NCBI RefSeq assembly: GCF_000022085.1
Contig: NC_011894.1
Location: 1,886,501 to 1,950,500 of the forward strand
Direction: 5' to 3'
DNA from: Methylobacterium nodulans ORS 2060
GTDB taxonomy: Bacteria; Pseudomonadota; Alphaproteobacteria; Rhizobiales; Beijerinckiaceae
Length of the DNA stretch: 64,000 bases
The number at the start of each line of letters is the position of its first letter. The first letter of the stretch is position 1. Positions 50,880-59,847 of this stretch are shown piece by piece. The notes below the pieces were generated by a model. The model was not told where the DNA came from. It made no database searches and worked only from the letters and a program-made list of their open reading frames with translations. The translations under genes were made by a program, and so were the position numbers.

Positions 50880-52148
50880 ATGGATCTCTCTTATTTCTGG
50901 TACGAAGCAGCCCACTGGATGCTGACGCCGGCACGCGCCGCAGCCGATGCGACCCAGCTCGTGTTCCAGAACCCGGTCAACCCGATCTCCTACACGCCCT
51001 ACGGCCGCACGGTCTCGGCAGCCTGCGAGATGTTCGAGCGCACCACGCGCCGATACGGCAAGCCGGCCTTCGGCCTGCCGACGACGGAGGTGGAGGGCTT
51101 GACCGTCGAGGTGACGGAGCGGCTGGTCTGGGAGAAGCCGTTCTGTCGCCTGATCGCCTTCGATCGGGCGCTGAAGCGCCCGACCCTGCGGGCCCAGCCC
51201 AAGGTGCTCGTCGTCGCTCCGATGTCGGGTCACTACGCGACGCTCCTGCGCGGCACCGTCGAGGCGCTGCTGCCGGCTCACGAGGTCTACATCACCGACT
51301 GGGTCGACGCCCGCATGGTGCCGCTCGACGAGGGCCGCTTCGACCTCGACACCTACATCGACTACCTGATCGAGCTGTTCCAGCATCTCGGCCCCGACCT
51401 GCACGTGATGGCGGTCTGCCAGCCGGCCGTGCCGGTCTTCGCCGCGGTGGCGCGGATGGAGGCGGAGGGGCTTCCGGGCGTGCCCACCTCCATGACGCTG
51501 ATGGGCGGGCCGATCGACACCCGCCGCTCGCCCACCGCGGTGAACTGCCTCGCCGCCGAGCGCGGCATGAGCTGGTTCAAGCGCAACTGCATCACGGTGG
51601 TGCCGCCGGGCTATCCGGGCTCCTGGCGCGAGGTCTATCCGGGGTTCTTCCAGCTCTCCGGCTTCATGGGCATGAACCTCGACCGGCACCTGACGGCGCA
51701 CTGGGACATGTTCAAGCACCTCGTGCGCAACGACGGCGACTCGGCCGAGAAGCACCGCGAGTTCTACGACGAGTACCTGTCCGTGATGGATCTCACGGCG
51801 GAGTTCTACCTCCAGACCGTCGAGACCGTGTTCGTGGAGCATGCCCTGCCGAAGGGCGAGATGCGCCACCGCGGCGCGATCGTCGATCCGGCGGCGATCC
51901 GCCATTGCGCCATCATGGCGGTGGAAGGCGAGAAGGACGACATCTCCGGCGTCGGCCAGACCAGGGCCGCGCTCGAACTCGCCGTGAACCTGCCGGAGCA
52001 CCGCAAGCTCTACCACCTGCAGCAGGGCGTGGGGCATTACGGCGTGTTCAACGGCTCGCGCTTCCGCACCCACATCCTGCCGCGCATCTCGGCCTTCATG
52101 CACGAGATGCAGGGCACCGCGGTTCCGGTGCTGCTCCAGGCAAGCTGA
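50880..52148 (+). CDS. phaZ: Intracellular polyhydroxyalkanoate depolymerase PhaZ
   Basis: 422 residues. Breaks down storage poly-3-hydroxybutyrate granules in the cytosol. Opening MDLSYFWYEAAHWMLTPARA is typical. LVVAPMSGHYATLLRGTVEALLPAHEVYITDW begins the alpha/beta hydrolase core; the nucleophile is a cysteine (VMAVCQPAVPV, about residue 180), as in Ralstonia-type intracellular PhaZ, rather than Ser. C-terminal PHB-depolymerase domain: MAVEGEKDDISGVGQT and the catalytic His in QGVGHYGVFNGSRF. ATG 50880; an open frame extends 40 codons upstream from a TTG without support. Divergent from regB with a lower-GC spacer (50690-50830) that probably holds both promoters. Confidence 0.94.
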   Translation: MDLSYFWYEAAHWMLTPARAAADATQLVFQNPVNPISYTPYGRTVSAACEMFERTTRRYGKPAFGLPTTEVEGLTVEVTERLVWEKPFCRLIAFDRALKRPTLRAQPKVLVVAPMSGHYATLLRGTVEALLPAHEVYITDWVDARMVPLDEGRFDLDTYIDYLIELFQHLGPDLHVMAVCQPAVPVFAAVARMEAEGLPGVPTSMTLMGGPIDTRRSPTAVNCLAAERGMSWFKRNCITVVPPGYPGSWREVYPGFFQLSGFMGMNLDRHLTAHWDMFKHLVRNDGDSAEKHREFYDEYLSVMDLTAEFYLQTVETVFVEHALPKGEMRHRGAIVDPAAIRHCAIMAVEGEKDDISGVGQTRAALELAVNLPEHRKLYHLQQGVGHYGVFNGSRFRTHILPRISAFMHEMQGTAVPVLLQAS

Positions 52149-52209
52149 GGCGCGCCGACCCGCAACCGGCAAGCTGACAGGAGCCCTGCCGACCGCCTAG
52201 AATGCCCCT

Positions 52210-52953
52210 ATGCGAGTCGCGTTGCTGCGCCGGTCGGCGCCCGATCCCACCCACCTCACGGTCGTGCATGAAGGCACCAGCTTTCGCGTCGCGATGCGGC
52301 GACGCGCCAGCGCCCGCCGGATCACGCTCCGGGTCTCGAGCGCGACCGGCGAGGTGGTCCTCACGCTGCCCGAGCGCACCGCCGTCTCGACCGCGCAGCT
52401 TTTCGCCGACGCGCATGCCGGCTGGATTGCCGCACGCGTCGCCAAGGTGCCGGCCCGGGTCGCCCTCGAACCGGGGGCGATGGTCCCGCTGCGGGGCGTG
52501 CCGCACCGCATCCTGCACTGGTCCGTGACCTCGGGCGCGACCGTCGCGACCCGCGATGGGACCGATGCCCCCATCATCGCCGTCGCGTGCCAGCCGCCCC
52601 ATGTCGGGCGCCGCGTGCGGGACTTTCTCGAAGCCGAAGCCCGCCTGGACCTGCGCGAGGCGGTCACCCGTCACGCGCGGGCGCTCGGCCGCGCGCCGAG
52701 GCGCCTGACAGTGCGCGACACGCGCAGCCGTTGGGGCTCCTGCTCGGCCCAGGGCCACCTCAACTTCTCCTGGCGGCTGATCCTCGCGCCGTCCTTCGTG
52801 CTCGACTACCTCGCCGCCCATGAGGTCGCCCATCTCGCCGAGATGAACCATTCCGACCGGTTCTGGAGCCTGCTCGAGCGCCTCTATCCGCGGGTCGATG
52901 AGGCCGAGCGCTGGCTCAAGCGCCACGGCACGGAGCTGCACCGCTACGGCTAG
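52210..52953 (+). CDS. YgjP-like zinc metallopeptidase (DUF45/M48-related)
   Basis: 247 residues. Zinc motif HEVAHLAEMNHSDRFW at about 204-219 (H-E-x2-H ... H) with the preceding RDTRSRWGSCSAQGHLNFSWRL block that defines the YgjP family. N-terminal half is beta-rich (RRRASARRITLRVSSATGEVVLTLP). Cytosolic; substrate not known. ATG 52210, 61 bp after phaZ in the same direction. Confidence 0.9.
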   Translation: MRVALLRRSAPDPTHLTVVHEGTSFRVAMRRRASARRITLRVSSATGEVVLTLPERTAVSTAQLFADAHAGWIAARVAKVPARVALEPGAMVPLRGVPHRILHWSVTSGATVATRDGTDAPIIAVACQPPHVGRRVRDFLEAEARLDLREAVTRHARALGRAPRRLTVRDTRSRWGSCSAQGHLNFSWRLILAPSFVLDYLAAHEVAHLAEMNHSDRFWSLLERLYPRVDEAERWLKRHGTELHRYG

Positions 52954-53277
52954 GGTGGTCGGCCTTGGCTGTGTCGGTTCGTCTCAAGCGAACCTGACCT
53001 GCGCGGCAGCCGCCCCGCTCCTCGTGCTGAGGTGCAGGCGATCGAAGATCGCGCAGGCTGCCTCGAAGCACCCCGGACCGGTGCTCCCAGCCACCAGAGC
53101 CTTGGACCAGCGGTCAGGCGTGCTTCGAGGGCCGGCTCCGCCGGCCACCTCAGCATGAGGAGCGGGGCGGCTGCCACGAGCGTCGGAGGATCCACGCGCG
53201 TCGGAAGGCTTGTGCCGGATCCTTGTCTCCTGTCCGCGGCCGCTTCAGACGCCCGGGAACGGCGGGGAGGCGCCGGC
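52954..53277. other. 324-bp intergenic region largely occupied by a family B repeat
   Basis: Apart from the inverted-repeat element at 52979-53187, about 90 bp remain downstream of the convergent secreted-protein gene; nothing else recognised. Confidence 0.6.
52979..53187. repeat. Interspersed repeat family B, copy 2, with long inverted arms
   Basis: A 30-bp arm at 53005-53034 is the reverse complement of 53146-53175 with one mismatch. Inner features: GGCGATCGAAGATCGC hairpin near 53037 and GAAGCACC...GTGCTTCG. Related to 32569-32730 through TCTCAAGCGAACCTGAC and shared inner blocks. Confidence 0.85.
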
Positions 53278-53649
53278 TCAGCCCTTCGTGCGCACCACGA
53301 CCGAGGTCACCGAGGGCCAGGTCGGCCGGGGATCGATCTGGCCCGGAGCGAGCGTGCGCGGCGCGATCGCGTCGCAGATCTCGCGCTGGCGGATGATCAC
53401 CACGCCGATCTCGTCCCGGCGGCGGATCAGGCCGCCGTCGCGGCAGAAGCCCGCGATCTCCGCCGAGCGGGCCGCCCGCCGTCCCCGCGGATTGCGCGGG
53501 ACGGGAGGGTGCTCGATGGTGAGCGGCGCGTAACGGTTGAGCGAGCGCTCGATGTAGGTCGTGTCCTCCACCGGCAGCGGATCGGCATGGGCAAGGGCCG
53601 GTGCGGCCAGCAGCAGGGCGAAGGAGACGGCTCTCAGGGGCGGGCGCAT
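53278..53649 (-). CDS. Secreted hypothetical protein
   Basis: 123 residues. Signal peptide MRPPLRAVSFALLLAAPALA|HA, then a basic segment (VPRNPRGRRAARSAEIAG) and two cysteines (GFCRDGGLIRRRDEIGV; REICDAIAPRTL). No domain recognised. ATG 53649; ATG 53658 adds three residues. No clear ribosome site. Confidence 0.65.
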   Translation of the reverse strand: MRPPLRAVSFALLLAAPALAHADPLPVEDTTYIERSLNRYAPLTIEHPPVPRNPRGRRAARSAEIAGFCRDGGLIRRRDEIGVVIIRQREICDAIAPRTLAPGQIDPRPTWPSVTSVVVRTKG

Positions 53650-53852
53650 CGGCGGCATCCGGTCGGACAAGTGTGAGCTCAATCTAGGGCGGCCTCGGTG
53701 CCGGAGAAAGCTGCGGCGCAGGCAGTCCGGCGCTTGGGCGGCGTCTGTGTCTTTGCTGCCGTGACGCTCCTTCGCTTGACAGTCACGGGTCCCCGTGGTC
53801 GGAAGCCGCCCGGGATGCGGCGCCCGACGGCGCAGAACGGAGCGGGAGAGGC

Positions 53853-54362
53853 GTGCGAGACATGGTGCGATGGGCCGGGATCCTGGCGGCCCTGCTGCTC
53901 GCGGCGGGGCTCGCCGCCGGATCGGCCGCGGCCCAGGGGGCGGTGAAGCAGACCTTCGACGACTGGCAGCTGCGGTGCGAGACGCCGGCCGGCGCCAAGG
54001 CCGAGCAATGCGCCCTCGTCCAGTACGTCGCGGCCGAGGACCGCCCGAACCTCACCCTGGCGGTGATCGTGCTGAAGACCGCCGACAACCGCGGCACGCT
54101 GCTGCGGGTGGTGGCGCCGCTCGGCATCCTGCTGCCCTCAGGGCTAGGGCTCAAGATCGATCAGGCGGATATCGGCCGCACGCTGTTCGTGCGCTGTCTC
54201 TCCACCGGCTGCGTCGCTGAGGTCGTGATGGACGAGAACCTGATCAAGCAGCTCAAGTCCGGCCAGCAGGCGACCTTCATCGTGTTCCAGACCCCCGAGG
54301 AGGGCGTGGGCATCCCGCTTTCGCTCAAGGGCTTCGCGACCGGGTTCGACAAGCTGCAATAG
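53853..54362 (+). CDS. Invasion-associated locus B (IalB) family protein
   Basis: 169 residues. Signal peptide (WAGILAALLLAAGLAAGSAAA|Q), then the IalB fold: FDDWQLRCETPAGAKAEQCALVQYV, VIVLKTADNRGTLLRVVAPLGILLPSGLGLKIDQ, RTLFVRCLSTGCVAEVVMDENLIKQLKSG, GIPLSLKGFATGFDKL. Four conserved cysteines are present. Periplasmic; members are widespread in Hyphomicrobiales and their role outside Bartonella is unclear. GTG 53853 lies 4 bp after GGGAGAGG; ATG 53862 is an alternative. Confidence 0.87.
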   Translation: MRDMVRWAGILAALLLAAGLAAGSAAAQGAVKQTFDDWQLRCETPAGAKAEQCALVQYVAAEDRPNLTLAVIVLKTADNRGTLLRVVAPLGILLPSGLGLKIDQADIGRTLFVRCLSTGCVAEVVMDENLIKQLKSGQQATFIVFQTPEEGVGIPLSLKGFATGFDKLQ

Positions 54363-54377
54363 CCTGAGGACAGCATC

Positions 54378-54980
54378 GTGACGGCAGGCGGATTTCTGAA
54401 GGGGTGCGCGGTTCTTCTCTGCGGGGCGGCGCTCGCCGGGAGCCCGGCCCGGGCCCAGGAGGACGACGGCAGCAACCCGTTCCTGAACATCCTCCGGTAC
54501 GGCGGCACCACCAAGCCGCCGGAGGCGCCGCCGAATCCCGACGACACCTACTGCCCGATCATCGACATCCCGGAGGGCGGTGCCTCCCTGCAATCGCTCG
54601 CGGGCGGGACGGTGCGCCACCAGATCGCCCTGGCACAGGTGAGCCGCGAATGTGCGCCCGGTCCGGGCGGCTCGGTCCTCGTCAAGGTGGGCGTCCAGGG
54701 GCGGGCGCTGCTCGGGCCCGGCGGATCGCCGGGGCGTTTCGAGGCGCCCGTCACCGTGACCGTCAAGCACGGCAGCACGATTCTCGCCCGCCGCAGCCGG
54801 CGCGCCGCCGTCACGATCCCGACTGGCGCGGCGAGCGCGACCTTCGCCTTCGTGGAGGACGGCATCACGGTGCCGGCGACCGCCGCGGCGGATTTCGAGA
54901 TCGAGGTGGGCCTCGGTGGCGGCGCCTCCAAGCCCGCCCGCCGCAGCCGCAAGCCCGCCGCGGCGGCGCCTGCCGGCTGA
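54378..54980 (+). CDS. Secreted hypothetical protein
   Basis: 200 residues from GTG 54378, 15 bp after the IalB gene, so probably one operon. Signal peptide GCAVLLCGAALAGSPARA|Q. The mature part starts with a Pro-rich stretch (TTKPPEAPPNPDDTYCPIIDIPEGG), has three cysteines, and a beta-sandwich-like middle (VLVKVGVQGRALLGPGG; PVTVTVKHGSTILARRS) and ends in a basic Ala/Pro/Lys tail (KPARRSRKPAAAAPAG). No family assigned with confidence. Confidence 0.72.
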   Translation: MTAGGFLKGCAVLLCGAALAGSPARAQEDDGSNPFLNILRYGGTTKPPEAPPNPDDTYCPIIDIPEGGASLQSLAGGTVRHQIALAQVSRECAPGPGGSVLVKVGVQGRALLGPGGSPGRFEAPVTVTVKHGSTILARRSRRAAVTIPTGAASATFAFVEDGITVPATAAADFEIEVGLGGGASKPARRSRKPAAAAPAG

Positions 54981-54997
54981 GCCCCGGCCCAGGCCCC

Positions 54998-56956
54998 GTG
55001 TCCGCGCCGCCGCTCCGCCTCGCCCCCCATGACGACCCGGACTTCACCCGCCGCCTCGTCCTGCCGCGCGACCCGGGCGGGCGCTGGCTGTCGCTGACCC
55101 TCGCGGCGAACCGCTTCGCGCGGCCGAGCCGCCCGATGCTGCGCTTTCTGCGCGCGGAGGGGCATGCGGATGTTCTGCTGCCCGGCCCCGTGCTCGGGCG
55201 GGCCTCCTGGCTCGGGCCGGTCCCACGCGGCACCACCGCCATCCTGCTCGCCGCGCCGGCCGGGGAGGTCCGGATCGAGGCGGCGCGGCTCCTCGGCCTG
55301 ACTTCCGTGCTCGCCCGGGCTTCAAGGCGCCGGCCCGCCATGCTCGCCGCCGCCCTGTTCCATGCGGGGCGGCGCGACCTGCGGCGCTTCCACACCATGC
55401 TGCGCATCGCCGCCGCCGTGACCCCGCTCGACGGCTACGCCGCCTGGCGGGCCGAGCGCGCCCGCGCCTTCGAGCCCGCCCTCGACCGGCGCGCGCCGTC
55501 CTCCCGGCGCATCGGCCTTCGGCTCGAAGCCGAGGCCACCGAGCTTGCCGCCGTGCGGCGCAGCCTGTCGGCGCTGCTCGCCCAGAGCCACCGCGACTGG
55601 CGTCTCGCCCTGGCGTGGCGCGGGGCGCCGCCCGGCCAGGGCAGTCTGCCGCAGGATTCCCGGATCCTGTCCGGCCCCGGCTTCCCCGAGGCGGAGGCGG
55701 TGGGCGTCCTGCATCCGGGCGATGTGCTGGCGCCCGACGCCCTCGCCCAGCTGGCGGATGCGCTGGATGAGGCCGATCTCGTCTATGCGGACGAGGAGGT
55801 CGAGACCGGCGCCGGATTGCGTCCGCGCCTCAAGCCCGCCTGGAGCCCCGATCTCGCCCTTGCGACGGGCTATCCCGGCCGGCCGCTGCTGATCGCGCGG
55901 CCCCTCCTCGAATCCTGCGGCTGGGATCCGGCGCAGGGGCTCCGGGCCTTAGCCCCCGCCGCCTTCCTGGCCGTTGCCCCGGAGCGCGTCCGCCACGTCG
56001 CCCGCCTGCTCTGCCGCCGCCCCGATGCGCCGGAGGAGCCGGTTGCGGACCTCGCGGCGGCCCTGCAGCGGGCAGGCTCGACCGCGACGCTGCGGCGGGA
56101 GGGCGCCGATCTCCTCTGGCCGCTGCCCGCGCCGCCGCCTCTCGTCTCGGTGGTGATCCCGACCCGCGACCGTCCCGACCTGATCCGCGTCGCGGTGCGG
56201 GGCGTGCTGGAAGAGACCGACTACCCGGCGCTCGAACTGGTCCTCGTCGACAACGGCTCGGTCGATCCCGAGGTCGCGGCCTTCTATGCGGGCCTCGCCA
56301 CCGATGCGCGGGTGCGCCGTCTCGACCGGCCCGGGCCGTTCAACTTCTCTGCGCTCGTCAATGCGGGCGTGGCGGCATCGCGCGGGGCCGTGGTGGTGCT
56401 CCTCAACAACGACGTCGCCGTGCGCGAGCCGCGCTGGCTCGCCGAGATGGTGCGGCTTGCGGTGCGCCCCGGCATCGGTGCGGTGGGGGCGAAGCTCCTG
56501 TATGGGAATGGGCGCCTGCAGCATGCCGGCGTGGTCGTGGGGCTCGGCGGCCGGGCGGGCCATATCCTCCGCAACCGTCCGGCGGATACGCCGGGCCATC
56601 TCGGCCGCCTGCGGGTCACGCATGAGGTCGCGGGCGTCACCGCCGCCTGCCTCGCCGTGACGCGCGCGGCCTTCGACCGGGTCGGCGGCTTCGATGCGGA
56701 GGACTTCGCGGTCGACTTCAACGACATCGACTTCTGCCTGCGCCTGCGCGAGGCGGGTCTGCGCAACCTCTGGACGCCGCACGCGGTGCTCGATCACCAC
56801 GAATCCGTGAGCCGCGGCCCCTCCGTCGGCGCCGCGCGGGTACGCTTCGAGGCGGAGGCGGAGCGGTTCGCCGCCCGCTGGCGCGGCGTGATCCGCGACG
56901 ACCCCTACTATCATCCGGCCTTCTCGGTCACGACCTTCGGGGAGGATCTGGAGTGA
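54998..56956 (+). CDS. GT2-family glycosyltransferase, large
   Basis: 652 residues from GTG 54998. The C-terminal half is a GT-A glycosyltransferase: VSVVIPTRDRPDLIRVAVRGVLEETDYPALELVLVDNGS at about 378-416, FNFSALVNAGVAASRGAVVVLLNNDVAV with the DxD-like NND, GAVGAKLLYGNGRLQHAGVV, and AVDFNDIDFCLRLREAGLRNLWTPHAVLDHHES. This pattern matches rhamnosyl/galactosyltransferase-like enzymes of capsule or LPS assembly. The N-terminal half (about 360 residues) looks like a second, degenerate GT-A domain (VYADEEVETGAGLRPRLKPAWSPDLAL). No membrane helices. Overlaps the next glycosyltransferase by 4 bp. Confidence 0.85.
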   Translation: MSAPPLRLAPHDDPDFTRRLVLPRDPGGRWLSLTLAANRFARPSRPMLRFLRAEGHADVLLPGPVLGRASWLGPVPRGTTAILLAAPAGEVRIEAARLLGLTSVLARASRRRPAMLAAALFHAGRRDLRRFHTMLRIAAAVTPLDGYAAWRAERARAFEPALDRRAPSSRRIGLRLEAEATELAAVRRSLSALLAQSHRDWRLALAWRGAPPGQGSLPQDSRILSGPGFPEAEAVGVLHPGDVLAPDALAQLADALDEADLVYADEEVETGAGLRPRLKPAWSPDLALATGYPGRPLLIARPLLESCGWDPAQGLRALAPAAFLAVAPERVRHVARLLCRRPDAPEEPVADLAAALQRAGSTATLRREGADLLWPLPAPPPLVSVVIPTRDRPDLIRVAVRGVLEETDYPALELVLVDNGSVDPEVAAFYAGLATDARVRRLDRPGPFNFSALVNAGVAASRGAVVVLLNNDVAVREPRWLAEMVRLAVRPGIGAVGAKLLYGNGRLQHAGVVVGLGGRAGHILRNRPADTPGHLGRLRVTHEVAGVTAACLAVTRAAFDRVGGFDAEDFAVDFNDIDFCLRLREAGLRNLWTPHAVLDHHESVSRGPSVGAARVRFEAEAERFAARWRGVIRDDPYYHPAFSVTTFGEDLE

Positions 56957-58548
56957 GGGCGCCGGGTCCGCTGCGCTTCCCCCCGCACGCCGCCTTCGAC
57001 GCGCTGCGCTTCGCCGAGCCGCTGCGGCCCTCGCCCTGGCGCCGGCTTGCGGCGCTGAGACTGCTCGTCCGGCATCCGCGGGAGGCGCTCGCCATCGCGC
57101 GGGCGTGGCTCGGCGGCAAGCGCGTGCGGGCTCGCAATCTCGCGACGGCGCTCCTCGGCGCCGCGCACCGGCTGCATCCGCATCCCGTCCCGGAGGCAGG
57201 GCCAGAGGCCGCGCCCGCCACCTTTCCGGTCATCCTCTGCCCGCCCGGCCACAGCCTCGCGGCGGGGGCCGTCGCCCTCATCGAAGACGCCTTCCGCGCG
57301 GAGCCGTCGCTGCAGGCGCTCTACGGCGACGCGCTGGTTCTCGGGGCCGACGGGGCGCCGCTGCTGCCGCTGCTGCGCCCGGCCTTCGACCCCGACTTCC
57401 TGCTCGCGGTCGATGCGGTGGGACCGGTCGTGGCGGTCCGGCGCTCCGCCCTGGAGGAGGCCGGTCCTGCGGAGGGGCCGGCGCTGCTCTTGGCGCTCCA
57501 CGACCGGCACGGCCCACGGGCCGTGCGGCATCTGCCGCGGATGCTCTCGCTGTGGCGGCCTTTCGCGGCGGAGCCGCCTGGGCCGAGCAAGGCCGTCCGC
57601 GAGGCGCGCCGCGCCCTCGCACAGGCCCGCGTTCCGGGCGCCGTCGTCGAGACCGGGCCGGACGGGGTGCTGGCGATCCGCCGCCCGCTGCCAGACCCGC
57701 TGCCGCTGGCGAGCCTGATCGTGCCGACCCGCGATCGGGTCGATCTCCTGCGCACCTGCCTCGACAGCCTGCGGGCCTGCACCGACTGGCCCGCCCTCGA
57801 GATCATCGTTTGCGACAACGACAGCCGCGAGCCCGAGACGCTCGCCTGTTTCCGGGAACTCGAAGCGGCGGGAGCCGCCCGGGTGCTCGCCTGCCCGGGT
57901 CCGTTCAACTTCGCGGCCATGAACAACCGGGCGGCTTCGATCGCCCGCGGCCAACTCCTCGGCTTCGTCAACAACGACGTCGAGGCGGCTCAGTCGGACT
58001 GGCTGCGGCGGATGGCCGAGGAGGCGCTGCGGCCGGAGGTCGGTGCCGTGGGGGCGAAGCTCCTCGACGGGGCCGGACGCATCCAGCATGGCGGCATCGT
58101 GCTGGGCACGGGCGGGCTCGTCACCCATGCCCACCGCCACTTCCCGGGCGATGCGCCGGGCTACCTCCACCGGCTTGCCGCGACGCACCGGGTCTCGGCC
58201 GTCACGGCGGCCTGCCTCGTGGTGGAGGCGCGGAAATTCGCGCAGGTCGGCGGCTTCGACGAGGCCGCCTTCGCGGTCGATTTCAATGACGTCGACCTCT
58301 GCCTGCGCCTCGATCGCGCGGGCTACCGTACCCTGATGGTGCCGGGCGCGGTGCTGCATCACCGCGAGGCGGCGAGCCGCCGCTGGACGCCGGAGGCGCG
58401 GGTGCGCCACGCGGCCGAGGTCGCCGCCCTGCGGGCCCGCTGGGACGCGGCGCTCGCCGCCGATCCCTGGTATCACCCGGGCTTCGACCCGCAGGCCCCG
58501 ACCTATACGCGCCTCGGGCCGCCGCCCGACGCCTCACCCTTGCGCTAG
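56953..58548 (+). CDS. GT2-family glycosyltransferase
   Basis: 531 residues from GTG 56953. Same architecture as the upstream protein: degenerate N-terminal part (LYGDALVLGADGAPLLPLLRPAFDPDFLLAVDAVGPVVAV) and a GT-A domain with SLIVPTRDRVDLLRTCLDSLRACTDWPALEIIVCDND, FVNNDVEAA, GAVGAKLLDGAGRIQHGGIVLG, AVDFNDVDLCLRLDRAGYR, HHREAASR. The two genes look like a tandem duplication that has diverged. GTGA overlap indicates coupled translation, suggesting consecutive steps on one glycan; donor and acceptor unknown. Confidence 0.86.
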   Translation: MRAPGPLRFPPHAAFDALRFAEPLRPSPWRRLAALRLLVRHPREALAIARAWLGGKRVRARNLATALLGAAHRLHPHPVPEAGPEAAPATFPVILCPPGHSLAAGAVALIEDAFRAEPSLQALYGDALVLGADGAPLLPLLRPAFDPDFLLAVDAVGPVVAVRRSALEEAGPAEGPALLLALHDRHGPRAVRHLPRMLSLWRPFAAEPPGPSKAVREARRALAQARVPGAVVETGPDGVLAIRRPLPDPLPLASLIVPTRDRVDLLRTCLDSLRACTDWPALEIIVCDNDSREPETLACFRELEAAGAARVLACPGPFNFAAMNNRAASIARGQLLGFVNNDVEAAQSDWLRRMAEEALRPEVGAVGAKLLDGAGRIQHGGIVLGTGGLVTHAHRHFPGDAPGYLHRLAATHRVSAVTAACLVVEARKFAQVGGFDEAAFAVDFNDVDLCLRLDRAGYRTLMVPGAVLHHREAASRRWTPEARVRHAAEVAALRARWDAALAADPWYHPGFDPQAPTYTRLGPPPDASPLR

Positions 58549-58556
58549 GCAAACGA

Positions 58557-58584
58557 AACGGGGCCGCCGATCGGCAGCCCCGTT
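58557..58584. terminator. Bidirectional hairpin between glycosyltransferase and purC
   Basis: AACGGGGC (58557-58564) pairs with GCCCCGTT (58577-58584), with an inner GCCGATCGGC stem. It lies 8 bp after one stop and 30 bp from the other in a convergent arrangement. Confidence 0.65.
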
Positions 58585-58614
58585 CCATGAACGCCGCTGA
58601 GGCCGGCCCCGAGG

Positions 58615-59409
58615 CTACTGGACGAGCCGCGGGCCGCCGCTCTGAACCTTCTCGTTCTCACCGAGGATCCCGAGGCGGCGCGCCACCTCCGAATAGGCCT
58701 CGATCAGGCCGCCCAGATCCTTGCGGAAGCGGTCCTTGTCGAGCTTGTCCTGGCTCTTGATGTCCCAGAGACGGCAGGAATCGGGAGAGATCTCGTCGGC
58801 GACGACGATGCGCATCAGGTCGCCTTCCCAGAGCCGGCCCGTCTCCATCTTGAAGTCGACGAGGCGGATGCCGACGCCGAGGAAGAGACCGGACAGGAAG
58901 TCGTTGACCCGGATGGCCAGGGCCATGATGTCGTCGATTTCCTGGGGCGTCGCCCAGCCGAACGCGGTGATGTGCTCCTCCGACACCATCGGGTCGTTGA
59001 GCTGGTCGTTCTTGTAATAGAACTCGATGATCGAGCGCGGGAGCTGCGTGCCCTCTTCAAGACCGAGCCGGGTTGCCAGGGATCCGGCCGCCACGTTGCG
59101 CACCACGACCTCAAGCGGGATGATCTCGACTTCGCGGATCAGCTGCTCGCGCATGTTGAGGCGGCGGATGAAATGAGTCGGCACGCCGATGTCGTTGAGA
59201 TGCTGAAAAATGAACTCGGAGATCCGGTTGTTCAGCACGCCTTTGCCGTCGATCACCTCGTGCTTCTTGGCGTTGAAGGCGGTCGCATCATCCTTGAAGT
59301 GCTGGATGAGCGTGCCCGGCTCCGGCCCCTCGTAGAGGACCTTCGCCTTGCCCTCGTAGATGCGACGGCGGCGGTTCATAGGCGTGTACCGTGGTTTGAG
59401 GAAATCCAT
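58615..59409 (-). CDS. purC: SAICAR synthetase PurC
   Basis: 264 residues. ATP-dependent ligation of aspartate to CAIR in purine synthesis. Family motifs: [104 protein letters not shown] 59409 has GGAG about 10 bp upstream; ATG 59379 ([11 protein letters not shown]) gives the commoner 254-residue protein but has no ribosome site. Both motifs and length leave no doubt about the function. Confidence 0.96.
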   Translation of the reverse strand: MDFLKPRYTPMNRRRRIYEGKAKVLYEGPEPGTLIQHFKDDATAFNAKKHEVIDGKGVLNNRISEFIFQHLNDIGVPTHFIRRLNMREQLIREVEIIPLEVVVRNVAAGSLATRLGLEEGTQLPRSIIEFYYKNDQLNDPMVSEEHITAFGWATPQEIDDIMALAIRVNDFLSGLFLGVGIRLVDFKMETGRLWEGDLMRIVVADEISPDSCRLWDIKSQDKLDKDRFRKDLGGLIEAYSEVARRLGILGENEKVQSGGPRLVQ

Positions 59410-59847
59410 GGGGCCGTGGCTCCAAATAAGATGTGAGGCCCGCGGCGCGGCGACCCGAAACCAGGTCGGGCCGGGGACGTGATCGTCCCGGCAGCCGGTT
59501 GCAAACTACCCGAAGCGGGAAGGCAGCACAACGCATCGGCCGGGCCGCGGCGGGCGGCTCGTCCCAAGCTCTCCGGGCGGATCGGGGCCGCCCTCCCTGT
59601 CGTGCGCTGCAATGCCCGGCATGTGGTTCCGGGCAGTCCGCATGTCAAGAATCGCCGATTTTCGGCGCGGATCAAGCCGCCTCGACGCGGCCCGGTCCGC
59701 CGCTCAAGCCGGCGCGGCTGCGCCCCGCTGCTTGGATTTCTTTGCTTCCGCATCATTCTGATCGCCGAGCCGCGGGACACGTCGGCGAAGGATGCTTAAG
59801 CTCGGGCGGGACCGGCCGGAGCGCCGGAGCGGACAGGGAGAAACGGC
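59410..59847. other. 438-bp intergenic region between divergent purC and aldolase genes
   Basis: No convincing coding frame, repeat family or RNA gene seen. It should hold both promoters; a slightly AT-richer patch at 59635-59670 is the only feature noted. Confidence 0.5.

Noticed and set aside
53679..54008. Minus-strand frame opposite the IalB-family gene
   Set aside because: No domain; the plus-strand gene has a signal peptide, four cysteines and a ribosome site.
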